Source: Zhengitettix transpicula (lineage: Eukaryota; Arthropoda; Insecta; Orthoptera; Tetrigidae). Taken from it: a DNA stretch of 64,000 nt. The translations under genes were made by a program, and so were the position numbers. The notes under the pieces are model-generated. The model saw nothing but the letters and a program-made list of their open reading frames with translations. It had not been told where the DNA came from and made no database searches. Location of the stretch: positions 209,046,746-209,110,745 of the forward strand of contig CM073590.1 in assembly GCA_037074705.1 (NCBI GenBank), written 5' to 3'. This document shows, one piece after another, positions 23,966 through 35,929 of this stretch; position 1 is the first letter of the stretch, and each line of letters starts with the position of its first letter.

Positions 23966-25734
23966 CAATTTTCCTTACCCGATGTAAAATAATACATGTA
24001 CCCTAAGTGGTCTTAATTTAAACGGATTTCTAAAATCCATCGAGATGGATTTTTCATACAATTCTTTAATATTCCAAAGCGTATTATTTATTATCATCCC
24101 CAGCATAATAGCGAGGGCACGCGATTACGGTTTTTAAATGATAACATTCTTCTTCTTTTATATTACTGATTGTTATTTATATTATTTTGAATGAATACAA
24201 TAGACGAAAACAATTATTAATCTACAAGATTCGGTCCTATTTGTGACACTCTACTTGTGAAAACAAAGGTGTGGTAGTATTTATATATAAAATGAGTGTT
24301 TTTTCATTAAGATTTATAATGGTCGCGTCGACATCGTGGTTATTGGCGACTCGTACATTATTTTTTACTACATAAAATGAATGTTAAGTATTATAAAAAT
24401 ATAAATTTATTAATTTAGAAATTCTTTACATTAAATTCATAATTACTGCACAAATTAATTTCTTCATTTTTCTTTATTTATTGAAAGTGCTTACCACCTG
24501 ACTTAGTAATGAAAAATAATAACTCTATCTGAAGATTAAAAAAATCGCTGCTTTAGAATTCCATTTCATTATAAATGTATTGAATGAGTAATTGCGGTTT
24601 TCGCTAGAATAACCTTCCACATTATGGTGAAATATTTCCCTCTAATTGGCACCTTTAGGAAAATAGGCTGGGTCTTCCACTGCTCAGTCCAACGTGGTAG
24701 TCAGTTTTCCTTGTTAGCCTCTCTTTTCTCGGAAGTAGCTTACATCCATAAACTTTTGTCCCTGTTTTTCTAAAATGCTTTACTTTACGTGTTCAGGACA
24801 ATGCTAACATCTCAACGTGTCCCTGTTGATGAAGCCCAGTGAGACTTTTTTCTCGATATTTATACCTTGTTCCCCCAATTGGGAAACGTCACCTCCTTTG
24901 CCCACGTGGTCGGGAAAATAAAATTGTTTTTTGACTAACTCTGGTTTTTCCAGAGAATCTCCATAATTTTTCATATAGAAAACAATTATTTTTTATAATT
25001 ATTGGAGGAGTTACGTTGGTGGGAACGTTGCATCTGCTTTTAAGGGAAAATTGTAATTTTGATCTTCAAAATTTTGATTTGATTGTACCACAAAGACAAT
25101 AAATGATGTATATATATATATATACACTATATATATATACTACTGCGGCAGCACATATTGTTCCAAAAAACATTAAAAACTTAATTTTCAACATTGTCAC
25201 CCATGTCGTCATGCACGTACAACAATTGCAAGTGTCTCACTTGAGAAAGATAGTAGGGTCCGCCATTTAAACATCGGGGCTTAAGCTTAATTTGACTCGG
25301 GTGGAATACAAAGAACTAGTTATACATCTTATAAATGAGGAACATCTCCAATCATTGAGTAATAATTTATTTTGACTCCAACAACCCATGGGTTCAAACC
25401 ACGAAAGATGGTCTGGTGTGCATACAGACGCTATTTCCTGTGATTCCACCAGCAACAGTGCTATGTTAATACCCTTCAAAGAACAATTTACATGGTAGAC
25501 AGACGAAAACCCAGCTGATCATATGCCGTTTTATCTTTCATGGCCTTAAACGTGATACAAAGTGTTATGAAAATATTTAGTAGATCAAAGGTGAATTTGT
25601 TAGGTTAGTAGGAACGTAAAAATCTTGAGCCGCTCCGAAGACCCTCCAACAAGAACAGTACAGAAATGAGTAAAGACCTTGACGTAATTTTAATAACTGC
25701 GCGTCAATATTAAATATTTGTCGGCGCAACAATT
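23966..25734. other. AT-rich, nothing recognised
   Basis: AT-rich with one TA microsatellite (25110-25139). No gene or repeat family recognised. Confidence 0.4.
25110..25139. repeat. (TA)n microsatellite, interrupted
   Basis: Two TATATA runs split by a CAC interruption, making a self-complementary tract. Confidence 0.85.
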
Positions 25735-25885
25735 CTTACCTGTCGAGGATGTGTATGTTCGGTGCGTAATTGCGAGCAAGGCCTCGTCTGTTGCTACTGG
25801 TGTAAGGCGATCTGTAACACGATCCTCGACGTCCGCGCCTAAGGCGAAACCGACCAGGCCCGGCGCTCAACGTAATGAATGACTA
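25735..25885. other. Short GC-rich island
   Basis: CpG-rich patch (GGCGATCTG, CGACGTCCGCG, GGCGCTCAACG) with no coding frame. Function unknown. Confidence 0.25.
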
Positions 25886-28800
25886 CAACTGTCCAGATAC
25901 CATCTGCCTCTCCGAACACCTTCCGACATAGATTATTTACAGATTTATCAGGGAAAATAATACACTGCTCCCAGGTTGTAATTTCTCCTTAAAAAAACAG
26001 AACTGAAAGGCTGCGAATGTTACGACGTCAATATTTGTATATAGTTACGACACGTTATTAAATTGAGAGTAGGATGGCGTCACGGCTTTGTTATTTACTA
26101 CTTTTTCATTCAAAATAACACCTGAATACTTAATGCATTCCAGAGATAAATTCACAGAAATTATATTTATATCTGCACAAATAGAAGAAGGTGGGATAAT
26201 AATATCACAATTTAAAGGAAATATGAAAAAATTAGATTTAGAAGAAGAAGCTGAACACAATGAATGGAGAGATGAATTTTCAGAACTAACCCGAAAAATA
26301 GATTCTTCATAATAATAACTATTGTTAAATTAGCAGAAAAATATACTGCATATTTATTTTACTTACGTTATATTTAATTTCGTTTGGAAACTATAGCATT
26401 TCAGCTATTAACAAAACTCTTTTCAATTAAATTACGTCTAATTTCTTTAAATATTTAAAATTTCGCAAATGATCCCCTTTTTTTTCTCGAAGCTTTATTT
26501 AATTTATTTGCAGACAGCCGAAAACTTCATAGCTAAATTAAAGGAAAGCTTGAAGAAAATAAAAGTATTTAATTTGCTGATTTAAAGATTGAATTTGCAG
26601 TGAATTAATATAAATAACGTTTGAATTTTAATGAGCTGTTAATGCTAAAACTCTCGCGATAAAATGTTAACAGTTGCCTCGTCTTCAGTTTCGGCCCCAG
26701 GACTTCGGGTTTTAATCCAAATTTCAGGATTATATATTGTAATAATTAAAAAAATCGACTTTTAAATGACTGAAAGATTATCAACTTTAACAAACAATAG
26801 ATTTATTTTTAATACATTAAAACAATTACACTATTTAAAAATATCTCAGGGTCTCTACTGGGTTTGATAATGGCGAATCATTTTATTTCTCAGCTTAAAC
26901 ACAAATTCCAATTTAAAAGAGAAAATATTTTCTCGTCAATTAACTAGGACGAAATTTACCTGTCAGCGAAGTTAAACTAAAAAGATGGATTCTAATTAAC
27001 AAATTTTTTTTTCAAAAGAAGAAAACGAAATCTGACGGCTATCTTTTAATCAGGTTTACATAATTATTTGTTTTTATATTGTTACTCTCGTCAGCATTCC
27101 AGGATACCTTGTAATTGACGAAACACTATGGCGGGGTTTTGCACTGCTTCTAAAAACTCACAGATTCTAAAATTAATATTTTTAGATAAAAAATCAGGAA
27201 CCAGGTTGATCCTCCTTTTCGTCTCTCCCTCGGTTGACCTCTACTACTTCTGCCCGGCTATGTTCACAAGACTGTTTGTGCTTAACAAGTTTCGTAGTTC
27301 TGCTCAAGTGAATATTTCGTCTTGAGTAAACTGTTCATGGACCAATCAACTCTGTAGGTTGGTAATCCTCAATATTTCTCTGAAAATTTCCTTTGAATAT
27401 TTGAAATTGTCTTGTCTATTTCAACTCGACCAATTTCTGTCGTGTCTGACTGCCCACTTAACTTTACTTTTTAAAAGAATATCTCGTCTATTTTAATACG
27501 ACCTGTTCTTGACCAAATCTTCCAGCCAACTGAACAACCGTCTCGCCATTTTGAACGCGCATACCTCTTCCGACAAAGGAAACAATACCTGTCTACATTG
27601 TTGTTGTGTTCTGTACCGCCGTAAGAATATATTTCTCAAACAATTTATATTTTCAAATTCACAATTAATGTTTAATTAATTGGCATTACAATATATTACA
27701 TTTCACTAAAGATTTTCCCCTTCTTCTTCTCCAATTTCGGTCTATTCCTCGGTTTCTTTTGATTTGATTTACTTGTATTGGTTCTGGTAATTATTTATTC
27801 AGACAATAGGACATTACATATAATACAATTAAATACATAAATAAATTATATATAAAACTACTAACTATAAATATGTTGAAAAATAAATATAGGAATGTGA
27901 AAATTACAAAAAAAAATTATGTATAAGTGCTTAAATAAGAAACATTAATGAGGGGAAAGGAATGAATATACATATTTATAAAAGAGAAAAGTGAAGATAC
28001 CTAAATTTATAAATCAAGTTATGAATTATGAAATACCTGACTGAGAAAATGAATAATTGAAGTGATCTACAGAAATATGTGAGTGTGTGTATTTCCTACA
28101 CTCTCATGAACGCATGGAGTAATTTCTACTAAACTCATAAGACATAAGATTTAGCAAAATACAGTTGGTGACCGTAGAGGTGACGTAGTAATGAGATGTC
28201 AATTCAAACGTAATGGAAAATCGCAGCGTATTTGGTGTCGAATTCATCATTTTCGGGGTTGCTGAGATTCGCTGTCACTTTTGTTGTCGGTAACATCATT
28301 GTAACGTCCTTAAACATAGAGTTAAAAGGGTTTAATTATAATTAAATATTCTAAATGACCGATATTGGTGTTGATTCCATAGTTTTGGTGGGCTGATTGT
28401 TAACGGTCCCGAAGTTGATGCAAGAAAGGGAGAGACCAAAATAAGTTTTTTTTGCCTCGTATATTAGTCAGTAATAGTGATCTACATTTTCATTTCTGAT
28501 CAAAATGACCCAGTGGTATTGCAGAGTTAAATTCAGTTCAATACCATAATTAATGAAATTTCTAGTCGCTATAAAACCATTTGAGAGACACGACAATTTC
28601 TCTATTAGCAACTGTAGTAAAAGGTTCAAGTCTTAAAGGCAGATTCCCCTATAGGGAAATCCTAATTTTAGACGTGTGACATTAAATTACAGTATATCTA
28701 ACGGTATCTTTATTTTGCCTCCACCAGGAGCAGTGAATTTGCATAAACACGGTTAGGGTACGTTATTTTACGACAACGTTCAACTAAACGTAGACAGTTT

Positions 28801-30390
28801 CTACTAATGATTTTATTTTATAGGCGTGTTGGTGTCTGTAATGACAGACACGCAGAATGCGTCTGACAACTTCGATACCCGGAATACACAAGTAATCAAA
28901 GATTTGCAAAACATATTAAATTTTATGTATGTAGAGTCCCTGAGGGAAGGTTAGCTACTTCTTATGAACTTAAACGCGTTCATAAATCACACTCAGCTGA
29001 AAACGAGTCAGAATTATTTATAACGCATTAAATCGTAAGTCGTCAGGATAGGTATATATTAAATTAAACCATTTTGAAAACACTGGCAAAATATTACCAT
29101 TTTAATCTGAAATACAATAAAATGTCCCTTTGATTTATTAACTGTTTCTCAAGTTAATAAATTAAATTCTAAGAGTATTTTATATAAATTAATAGAAAAT
29201 CTGAAAAGATTCGAAAATTTTAAGAACAAATTCAAAAAGGTATTAATTTCTGGCATACAATCTATCATGAAATATCATGACTTAACTTTTTACAAAGAGA
29301 CCACAAGTCATTTGAATTATTAAAAAGGATAGGTAAATACAGCGATATTAAAAAATGTTTCACATATCGACTCACCCACCATACGGGTTAAATTTTCATT
29401 ATCAATTGTGGTAAACTCACCACGAAATTTACATGAACCGACAACTTACACAGATTTGTCTAAAACAGCCAAAGTCTAACTCATAAAGGAGTAAAATAAA
29501 AAGGCATTACATCAACAATTGTGGATCATGTGATCAATTACTTTATTATCGACACGAATGTAACTAACTAACCTGCTTCGTCAATTAATTACATGTTAGT
29601 ATCATATTGTTACGTAACCCACTATTGCCTTATGTTATCAAAATAGATAAGTATCATCATTAATTTTTACTTGTTTTAAGAAATATTAGTTAGAAGGTTT
29701 TTTCTAAATGAAAACTGTTTCAACTGCCTGGGGAAAAGCTTCAATAACGGATATACAACTAGAATTAGGATTTCAAAAAAATGATAATTTAATAATTATA
29801 TAATAATTTCGTAATGAAAATGACAGATGTATAATAAATGGTGAATTTTTTAAAAATTTAAAAATTATAAAATTGTAAAACGTCGGTATTAAAAATATAA
29901 TAATTTATTTAGCACTATTTTTTTCTATTATTTGGCTATTTACTAATCAAAATCTTAATTTCACTCAAAAATATTTTGCTAAAATATGGATGAACTTAGA
30001 AATTTAATAGTTGGAAAGTTTCCCAAAACCAAAAATGTAACCAAATAAATAGATTGATAAAAAATAGCGCTGATTTATAAATTTAAGTCTACGAGAGGAT
30101 TAATTCAAACCGTTACGGGGCCTTCGTTAAGTTTATGTGAATTGAAGAATTCAGAAGTGGGTAGGACAAAATCAATGAGATTCCTTCCTCATAATTAATG
30201 CTGTTACTTTTTATCAAATTTAATTGCTATATTAGAGTTGTCTACGGATTTTTAACGGAATTTTCCTCGAAAGAAGATACCAAACAAATGGGGACAAAGA
30301 TTGTTACAAAAATTAGTCAGTGGTTTTGTAATACTGACATTGTTAATTAACGAAGAGATAATTAAATAGGCATTGAAAAGACAGAATTAT
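25886..30390. other. Long AT-rich stretch, nothing recognised
   Basis: About 4.5 kb without a recognised gene or named repeat. The antisense frame pair at 26045-26312 mirrors itself and is treated as chance. The segment 27785-27910 (A/T-rich after an ATAGGACATTACA word) may be a LINE 3' tail, but the match to R6 is too weak to call. Confidence 0.4.
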
Positions 30391-30443
30391 GTGATACATT
30401 AACACCAGACAACGTTTAAACAATCCTTGTTGCTTTCGTCAGG
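30391..30443 (-). mobile_element. Penelope-like 3' end, left arm of inverted pair
   Basis: The minus strand reads CCTGACGAAAGCAACAAGG, ATTGTTTAAACGTTG, then TTAATGTATCAC. The core is decayed (CTGACGA intact, GAAAC now TAAAC). It is the mirror of 30460-30513. Confidence 0.55.
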
Positions 30444-30459
30444 TGGAGAAAAATCAAAT

Positions 30460-30513
30460 AACTTGAAGAACGACAAGGATTGCAAAAACGTCGTGTGATA
30501 TTTAATGTATCAC
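30460..30513 (+). mobile_element. Penelope-like 3' end, right arm of inverted pair
   Basis: The plus strand reads CTTGAAGAACGACAAGG, ATTGCAAAAACGTCG, TGTGATATTTAATGTATCAC, then ATTTTGTCTGTAAATTGGCTATTCA, the same flank as other copies. With 30391-30443 it makes an inverted repeat of about 54-bp arms around a 16-bp spacer, with the CTGA ends facing each other. Confidence 0.6.
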
Positions 30514-32216
30514 TTAATTTTGTCTGTAAATTGGCTATTCATTAACTTTTTGTTAAAATTTATCTTATACAGGTGTTTTTATATTTTCAACATTCCTGAT
30601 TCCCTGATTCCAAGTTGTGTCAAATTTTCTACATATTATATTTTTCATCAGTTGACGAAAAATTAAACAAAAACCAGCCCTCGCACTTGATCCTGCTGTA
30701 ATTTGTTGTTAATGAGTACCCTTGCTCATTACCGATTCTGAAAACCTGTACCATTATTTCCCTTGTATAATTCAATGTTGAAAAGTGATGCCAGGTCGGT
30801 TCTATCTTTGGATGCAAACGAACGACTTATTTGGCGAGAAAGAATTGGTCGGGACAAGATCTTAATTAAAGGCAAAGTTATATATATGTTTTGGTGTGTG
30901 ATCGATTCAACTTGTTCCCGCATTCAATAGTTACTACCTCCAACGAACAACTATATTTCATTATATAAATCATACGTAAGCACGTAAATGTATTAAAAGC
31001 AAAGAAATTACTCTTAGTCATAAAAACATTCTCCAATGTACTATTAAAGCTGTATCTGTATACATCAATTCCGGCTGATAGAAAAAAATGGCAATTAATT
31101 ATATGAAAAATATTTTGTGTCTGTTTACGTGTAAAATGATCATGATTTGTTGCTTTTAGTACATAAATAATTGACTATATAAACATTCAGTTTTATATTG
31201 TTCATAACGTATGAAATGTATCATAATGCTCAGATAATTTATTTTCCATCATCCGTATTTTGGGATTCAGTGTACGAGGGTTAAATACTATTTTGGATAT
31301 TATAAGTAGGTAAAAATGAAATTCAAAATAATTAATTACGTATCCATAAATATTCCTATCGGGACAAAACAGATTGATGAGTATTCGTGTTGAGTCGTTT
31401 GTCGATTTTAAGATACAATAAAATAAAATATATTAGTTGAATTTGAAGTTACGAGAGAACATGTACCTGAACCTAATTTAATAACAAATTAAAAATATTA
31501 ACCATAAAAGTGTTACACCTATTTGAACTATGCAACGACTTGTTGATTATAATTATCAAAAACTCTGGAAATGGTGACTCTACATCCGTGGTCTTAATTT
31601 TAAAATAAAACAGTCATTTCATGTAATTTACTGTATTTGTGTGCCGTACCTGGCGCACCGGAAATTCGTGGAGTTTTGCGGATTCAGGATGAATGTTCGA
31701 TTGGCCAACTACTCGTTATTCCAAATCAAGCATGAAAATGTTTCGTCGGGTACGTGGAAAATTTTGCTGTTCCTGCAAGTCGGGCCAATAAAATCTCACA
31801 TAAAATCCCCCTAATATTTCTGACACTATCCAAATCTAACTTATCAGCCATACTAATCTGTTTCTAACTTATTAAATTTCACTTACTAACTTTTATTCCC
31901 CTCATCTCCCTATCAATTTCACTTCTTACTCGTTGCTGGGTTTACTAACTTCTTCTCCCTGCTTTCTGTTTCTATTTTACGAACATATTTTCACCCAATC
32001 CGTGGGTATTTAAAAAACTCACTACCTCTGTTACAATTTAAACTTTATTCTAAGGAGAAAACACAGTCGTTTTCTGCCAATTTCTACTCTGAAAGCGTTG
32101 AACGTCCCTCACAAACCAAATTCGACGCCACCAGAACAGCTAAACATATTCTCGGGCCTTATTTCGTCCACATATGGTGTTTACGGTCTTCCAGTAGTGG
32201 CCAATATGGCACCGTC
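30514..32216. other. AT-rich, nothing recognised
   Basis: No gene or named repeat. A ~65-codon plus-strand open stretch around 31610-31815 lacks a domain and splice context. Confidence 0.4.
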
Positions 32217-32230
32217 AGCCAGAGTGCGAT
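32217..32230. repeat. LINE target-site duplication, left copy
   Basis: AGCCAGAGTGCGAT, identical to 33308-33321 on the other side of the LINE insertion. Confidence 0.9.
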
Positions 32231-33307
32231 TTTTTTTTATTAAACAAATCTTTTATCTCAAGATTATATGTTGATACATAAGTATTAGAGTATATACAAT
32301 TAAAATCCTGTACATAATTAACCTGGAAACTTGTCACTTAAGTTAATCCAGCAATTAACATAATTTTGCAAATTTTATTTTTTTCCATGTATTTTAATTT
32401 GGGTGTCTGAGGTGCATACATTGTTGAGTTATGAGGGATCGCTGGTGATGTTGAATTTGATGTGATGGATGGAGTGGGTGGGTGGTCTGCGGGTATGAGG
32501 ATGGGGTGGGTTAAGAGGTGCCAGAGTGTTCTGGGGGAAGGATGAGGTCGATAGGGCGTTTTCTCTTGAGGCGACGTGCGTGTGGGGGTGGGGGAGGTTT
32601 GCAATGGAATTGCTGGATCGTGGTGTTGGGATGATTGAAGGTGCTTTTGATTAATGAGGTTACGGATTTGGTGATTATTGAGTTTAATTGGGGAAGTTTA
32701 ATGTTGTGGTTGATGATGGAATTTCTGAGGTACCAGGGAGAGTTAGTGATGGTGCGAAGGATTATGTTTTGTTTGATTTGGATTTTGGCTGAATGTGTTT
32801 TGGCTGTTGCTCCCCATATGGATGAGGCGTAGGACCAGGTGGGTTGAATTATGGAGAGATATACTAGGCGTTTTGTGCTGAGGGCGAGTGGTGATTTTAT
32901 GTTTAGGAGAGGATATAAAGTTCTGAATTTAAGGTTAATTTTAGACAGGAGGTGTTTAATGTGGGGTTTCCAAGAGAGTTTTGAATCGAAGAGGAGTCCT
33001 AGGTAGGTGGTTTCTGTTTTTGTGGGTATTTCGGCGTCGTTTAGATATAGGGAGGATTTTTGGAGAGTGTGAATGGGACAGTTATTGATTTGGTGGGATT
33101 TATGCTGATTCGCCATTGATTGGACCAGTGTTCTAGGTGGCTGAGCGCTGACTGGAGAGGTTGGATATTGGAGGTGAGGGAGGAGGTTTGGTAGGAGATG
33201 GCAATGTCGTCTGCGAAAAAGATTGTGCTTGTGGCGGGATGTTGTGGAATATCGTGGGAGAAGATGTTGTATAGGAAGGGGGCAATGACGCTTCCTTGGG
33301 GGACTCC
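32231..33307 (-). mobile_element. 5'-truncated LINE (non-LTR retrotransposon), frameshifted
   Basis: Minus-strand element of about 1.08 kb bounded by a perfect 14-bp target-site duplication. Its 3' end is a poly-A tract (the T-run at 32231 on plus). The first codons after truncation give GVPQGSVIAPFLYNIF (reverse-transcriptase motif B), followed by IFFADDIAISY (catalytic FADD, motif C), so the break lies in the palm domain. Near 33053-33061, at an A-run, the frame shifts and the sense continues as SSLYLNDAEIP...YLGLLFDSKLSW (motif E/thumb-like) and ...SIIQPTWSYASSIWG, ending at a stop at 32511-32513. The tail is basic (ARRLKRKRPIDLIL). This layout fits a Jockey-type LINE; the clade is inferred from memory. 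About 180 bp of 3' untranslated sequence follows. Truncation and frameshift make it dead, but the perfect duplication indicates a fairly recent insertion. Confidence 0.9.
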
Positions 33308-33321
33308 AGCCAGAGTGCGAT
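33308..33321. repeat. LINE target-site duplication, right copy
   Basis: AGCCAGAGTGCGAT, identical to 32217-32230. Confidence 0.9.
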
Positions 33322-33338
33322 GATAGAAAATTTTTCGA

Positions 33339-33351
33339 TACCAAATGTATC
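33339..33351. repeat. SINE target-site duplication, left copy
   Basis: TACCAAATGTATC, repeated exactly at 33597-33609. Confidence 0.85.
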
Positions 33352-33596
33352 TAACTCCTTGGCTCGACAGCCCATGAAGGGCCTTGGCCTACCGAGACGG
33401 CTGCCAGACTGTCATCTTACATGACACATTCTGGATAGGGAGTGACACCTGGTCAGACTATCGATTCTCCAACAGCCTTAACCCCAGTTTTCTTGACCAG
33501 GACGAACACAAACATCCATGGCCCATGCCGGGATTTGAACCCGGGACCTCTGTGATGCGAGGCAATGAAGCTGGCCACTACACCACAGCAGGCCGG
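33352..33596 (-). mobile_element. Complete tRNA-derived SINE
   Basis: About 245 bp on the minus strand, bounded by a 13-bp target-site duplication. The 5' head is tRNA-like: A box TGGTGTAGTGG (33575-33585) and B box GGTTCAAATCC (33531-33541), with tRNA-like spacing of about 34 bp between them and CCCGGG flanking the B box. Both are read 5' to 3' on the minus strand and would form an internal RNA polymerase III promoter. The 3' body (GAATGTGTCATGTAAGATGAC ... GTAGGCCAAGGCCC) also occurs alone at 20061-20136. A plus-strand open frame across this region (33384-33710) is a by-product. The element shows no A-rich tail, and its LINE partner is not evident. Confidence 0.85.
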
Positions 33597-33609
33597 TACC
33601 AAATGTATC
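33597..33609. repeat. SINE target-site duplication, right copy
   Basis: TACCAAATGTATC, identical to 33339-33351. Confidence 0.85.
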
Positions 33610-33730
33610 AGCTATCAAAATTACTGTCGCCAAAATGCTGTCTATTAATTTCAAGACATAAGTCTGGAATATTCACTGATTTGGGTACCTTCGACGTCAT
33701 TATTCTTTAAGTATGCGTGAGGAAAAATAT

Positions 33731-33742
33731 CCCCCCCCCCCC
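33731..33742. repeat. Poly-C run
   Basis: Twelve C in a row. Other G/C homopolymers lie at 41895-41909 (15 G), 42932-42942 (11 G), 56354-56372 (C-rich) and 60423-60432 (G). Confidence 0.9.
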
Positions 33743-34439
33743 ATTAAGCTATCCCTGTCGACTCCTGATCCGGTGCGAAATTCTTCCATAGACCTAAATT
33801 CGGCTCACCTACAATTTTAAAAGTCTCAATTTCTACATGGCCTAATTATCGGACCTAATCAAGAAGGGACATTTTTATGTAAATTTATCTGAAGCTTTTT
33901 GAAAGTTTCAATTCACAAATAAGAAAAGCTTAACCAAGCATCAGGACGTAACGCCATGGTAAGTTTTTTATTTAAGCGTGAGTAAGGAAAAATGTCGACC
34001 GGCTTAGAGCCTCTGATCAATTTACATAAAAATGTCCCTTCTTCATTAGTTCCTAGAATAAGCCATGTAGAAGTTGTGACTTTTCTTCCTCATGCTTAAA
34101 TTAAAAACTTAACATAGCCTTACGGCCTGAAGCTTGGTTTATCTTTCCTCATTCTTCAATTGTCGTTATCATTTCTACAACATTCAGTAAATTTATCATA
34201 AACAATAACATTAACTTGAATTATATCGTGAGAAATATTACTTACGTGAAGCTAGATTCAATTAGTAACGTTTTGCAAAGTAGCAAAGAGCCTTAAGACT
34301 TATTGACAGTTTCATAGATCCTGAAAGTTCTTTATGCAAGGTAATAACAATTCACGACTTGAAGTTAATTAGTTTTGCGATAATTAAGTCGGAGTAGCAA
34401 CAAAATAATGTGAAAGAATTAGTCAAGGAAGAGTAATTT
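33743..34439. other. AT-rich with a local inverted echo
   Basis: Segment 33860-33960 (GAAGGGACATTTTTATGTAAA, AAGCTTAACCAAGC, CATGGTAAGTTTTTTATTTAAG) is echoed in inverse at 34015-34140 (TTTACATAAAAATGTCCCTTC, TTAAATTAAAAACTTAACAT, AAGCTTGG), so this is a decayed inverted repeat of a few hundred bases. No gene. Confidence 0.5.
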
Positions 34440-34920
34440 TTCCTCATTAAACGCCCACACTTTTCCCAAACAGGCGTCGCAAGGAATATGCATATCCGCG
34501 TTGCAGGAGCCAATTAAAAAAACATTAATCGCCTTCAGGCGTTCCTGTAGAAATAATTAGCCCCGCGCCTTACGATTTCTTGCGCCGCAAATGTATTTTT
34601 AATGCGAAACACCGAAATTAAAGTCTCGGATTCCGTGCACTTTACGTCGTTTGCTACTTATTAAAATTCCGAGCGTGTGACTATGCTTTGAAGGCAGCCG
34701 ACGACAGCTAAATTATGGGCTGAATTACACCGTCTTCCACGGGAGATCGCATCTTAGATCTAACCGCGATGGATCACTTCATAATTGGGAACGTGATTTC
34801 TCCAACTTCGTCCGTGAAACGAGCTTAATTACTTTGTGTGAGTTTAAGAATTAGCCAAATTCGTTTGGTCGTCGTTACGTTCAGAGTCGGTCTCCTTTTG
34901 GGAACCCAATTACAGTCACC
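34440..34920. other. Mixed-composition non-coding island
   Basis: Complex sequence (GCAAGGAATATGCATATCC, GCGCCTTACGATTTCTTGCGCCGC, TAAATTATGGGCTGAATTAC) with no open frame or repeat match. TAATTA/TAAT-type homeodomain words are present but common in AT-rich DNA. A candidate conserved non-coding element. Confidence 0.3.
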
Positions 34921-35929
34921 TCTGTCCGAATAAAAACAGCGGACTCATGACTTTCAGTCCGTTATGTATTTAATGAAGTCGGTATCCACTAATTTTTCCT
35001 ATGCAAAAATGACGTTTTGCCTTAATTTAACTCATTTACGTACAAAAAGTTAAAATCACGCTCTAGAGAAATATTTTATGAGATCATGCACAATATAATT
35101 TACTGTTCTTAGATGAGTTGAATATCTATACGTATTACATTAATAATTTTAAAATATGTTGTTTTGATATTTTGGTAGACAAATTTAAGATATAAACAAA
35201 GTCACCACGTGGTGGAATCAATTATTGTGGTGTACTATTTAATAAAACAAGCAAAAATCCACCGTGTGGCGCAAATTAATATTGTAAACAAATTTTGACT
35301 TGGTAAATGAAATAACTTAATTAATTAAATTTTAAATACAAAAATATTTATTACCATTTATTTTTGTTAGATTTTATACAAAAAAATTACGTAGATGCCA
35401 CAGCTTCATCGAAATTCTTTAAACTTTAAGGGTCGCTTATCAGGCCTCTATCGGTAATAATAACCCGAAATTATATAACAAAATTAAAAAATATATATTT
35501 CAAAGTATTGAATTAAATTTACATGAGTATTATATACATAATAAAAATCTATTGAAATCTGACGAAATTTGACTAAATCTTAAGAAATCTGACGTACGGA
35601 ATTTTATACTATGTTTACAATAAAAATTTTGTACATACCAGTCATCAGAACAGCTCTCATATAACTACTTATTCACTTCTCTAATTAATTATATTTCCAC
35701 AATTTTTTAAAAAAATAATTTAATTAAACAGGCCGTAACGTGTGCTACGTGCAGTTCGTCAGCACAACAAACCAGATTTCCACAGTCAATGAAGTCCTAC
35801 AGAATATTTTAGACGATAAACCGATCAGTTTTAAATCGGCGCTGACTTGTATCTCTTTCATTAACTTATAACAACTTTTCAAAACCATATTCCATAACTT
35901 CATACTCATATACTGTGCCATATTTACGG
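34921..35929. other. AT-rich, nothing recognised
   Basis: No gene or repeat. Short GC-poor tracts only. Confidence 0.4.

Noticed and set aside
26045..26312. Paired antisense frames with an IKYSGVIL word resembling a LINE thumb motif, faintly echoed at 16480
   Set aside because: The match is short and the surrounding sequence gives no other reverse-transcriptase motif.
27785..27910. Possible fourth R6 copy
   Set aside because: Only the ATAGGA word and general A/T richness match; below what I would call a copy.
31610..31815. Open plus-strand stretch containing NVRLANYSLFQIKHE
   Set aside because: Only about 65 codons, no domain, no splice boundaries; compatible with chance.
32338..32604. 88-codon minus frame at the LINE 3' end
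   Set aside because: Lies mostly in the LINE's 3' untranslated part and in another frame; a by-product.
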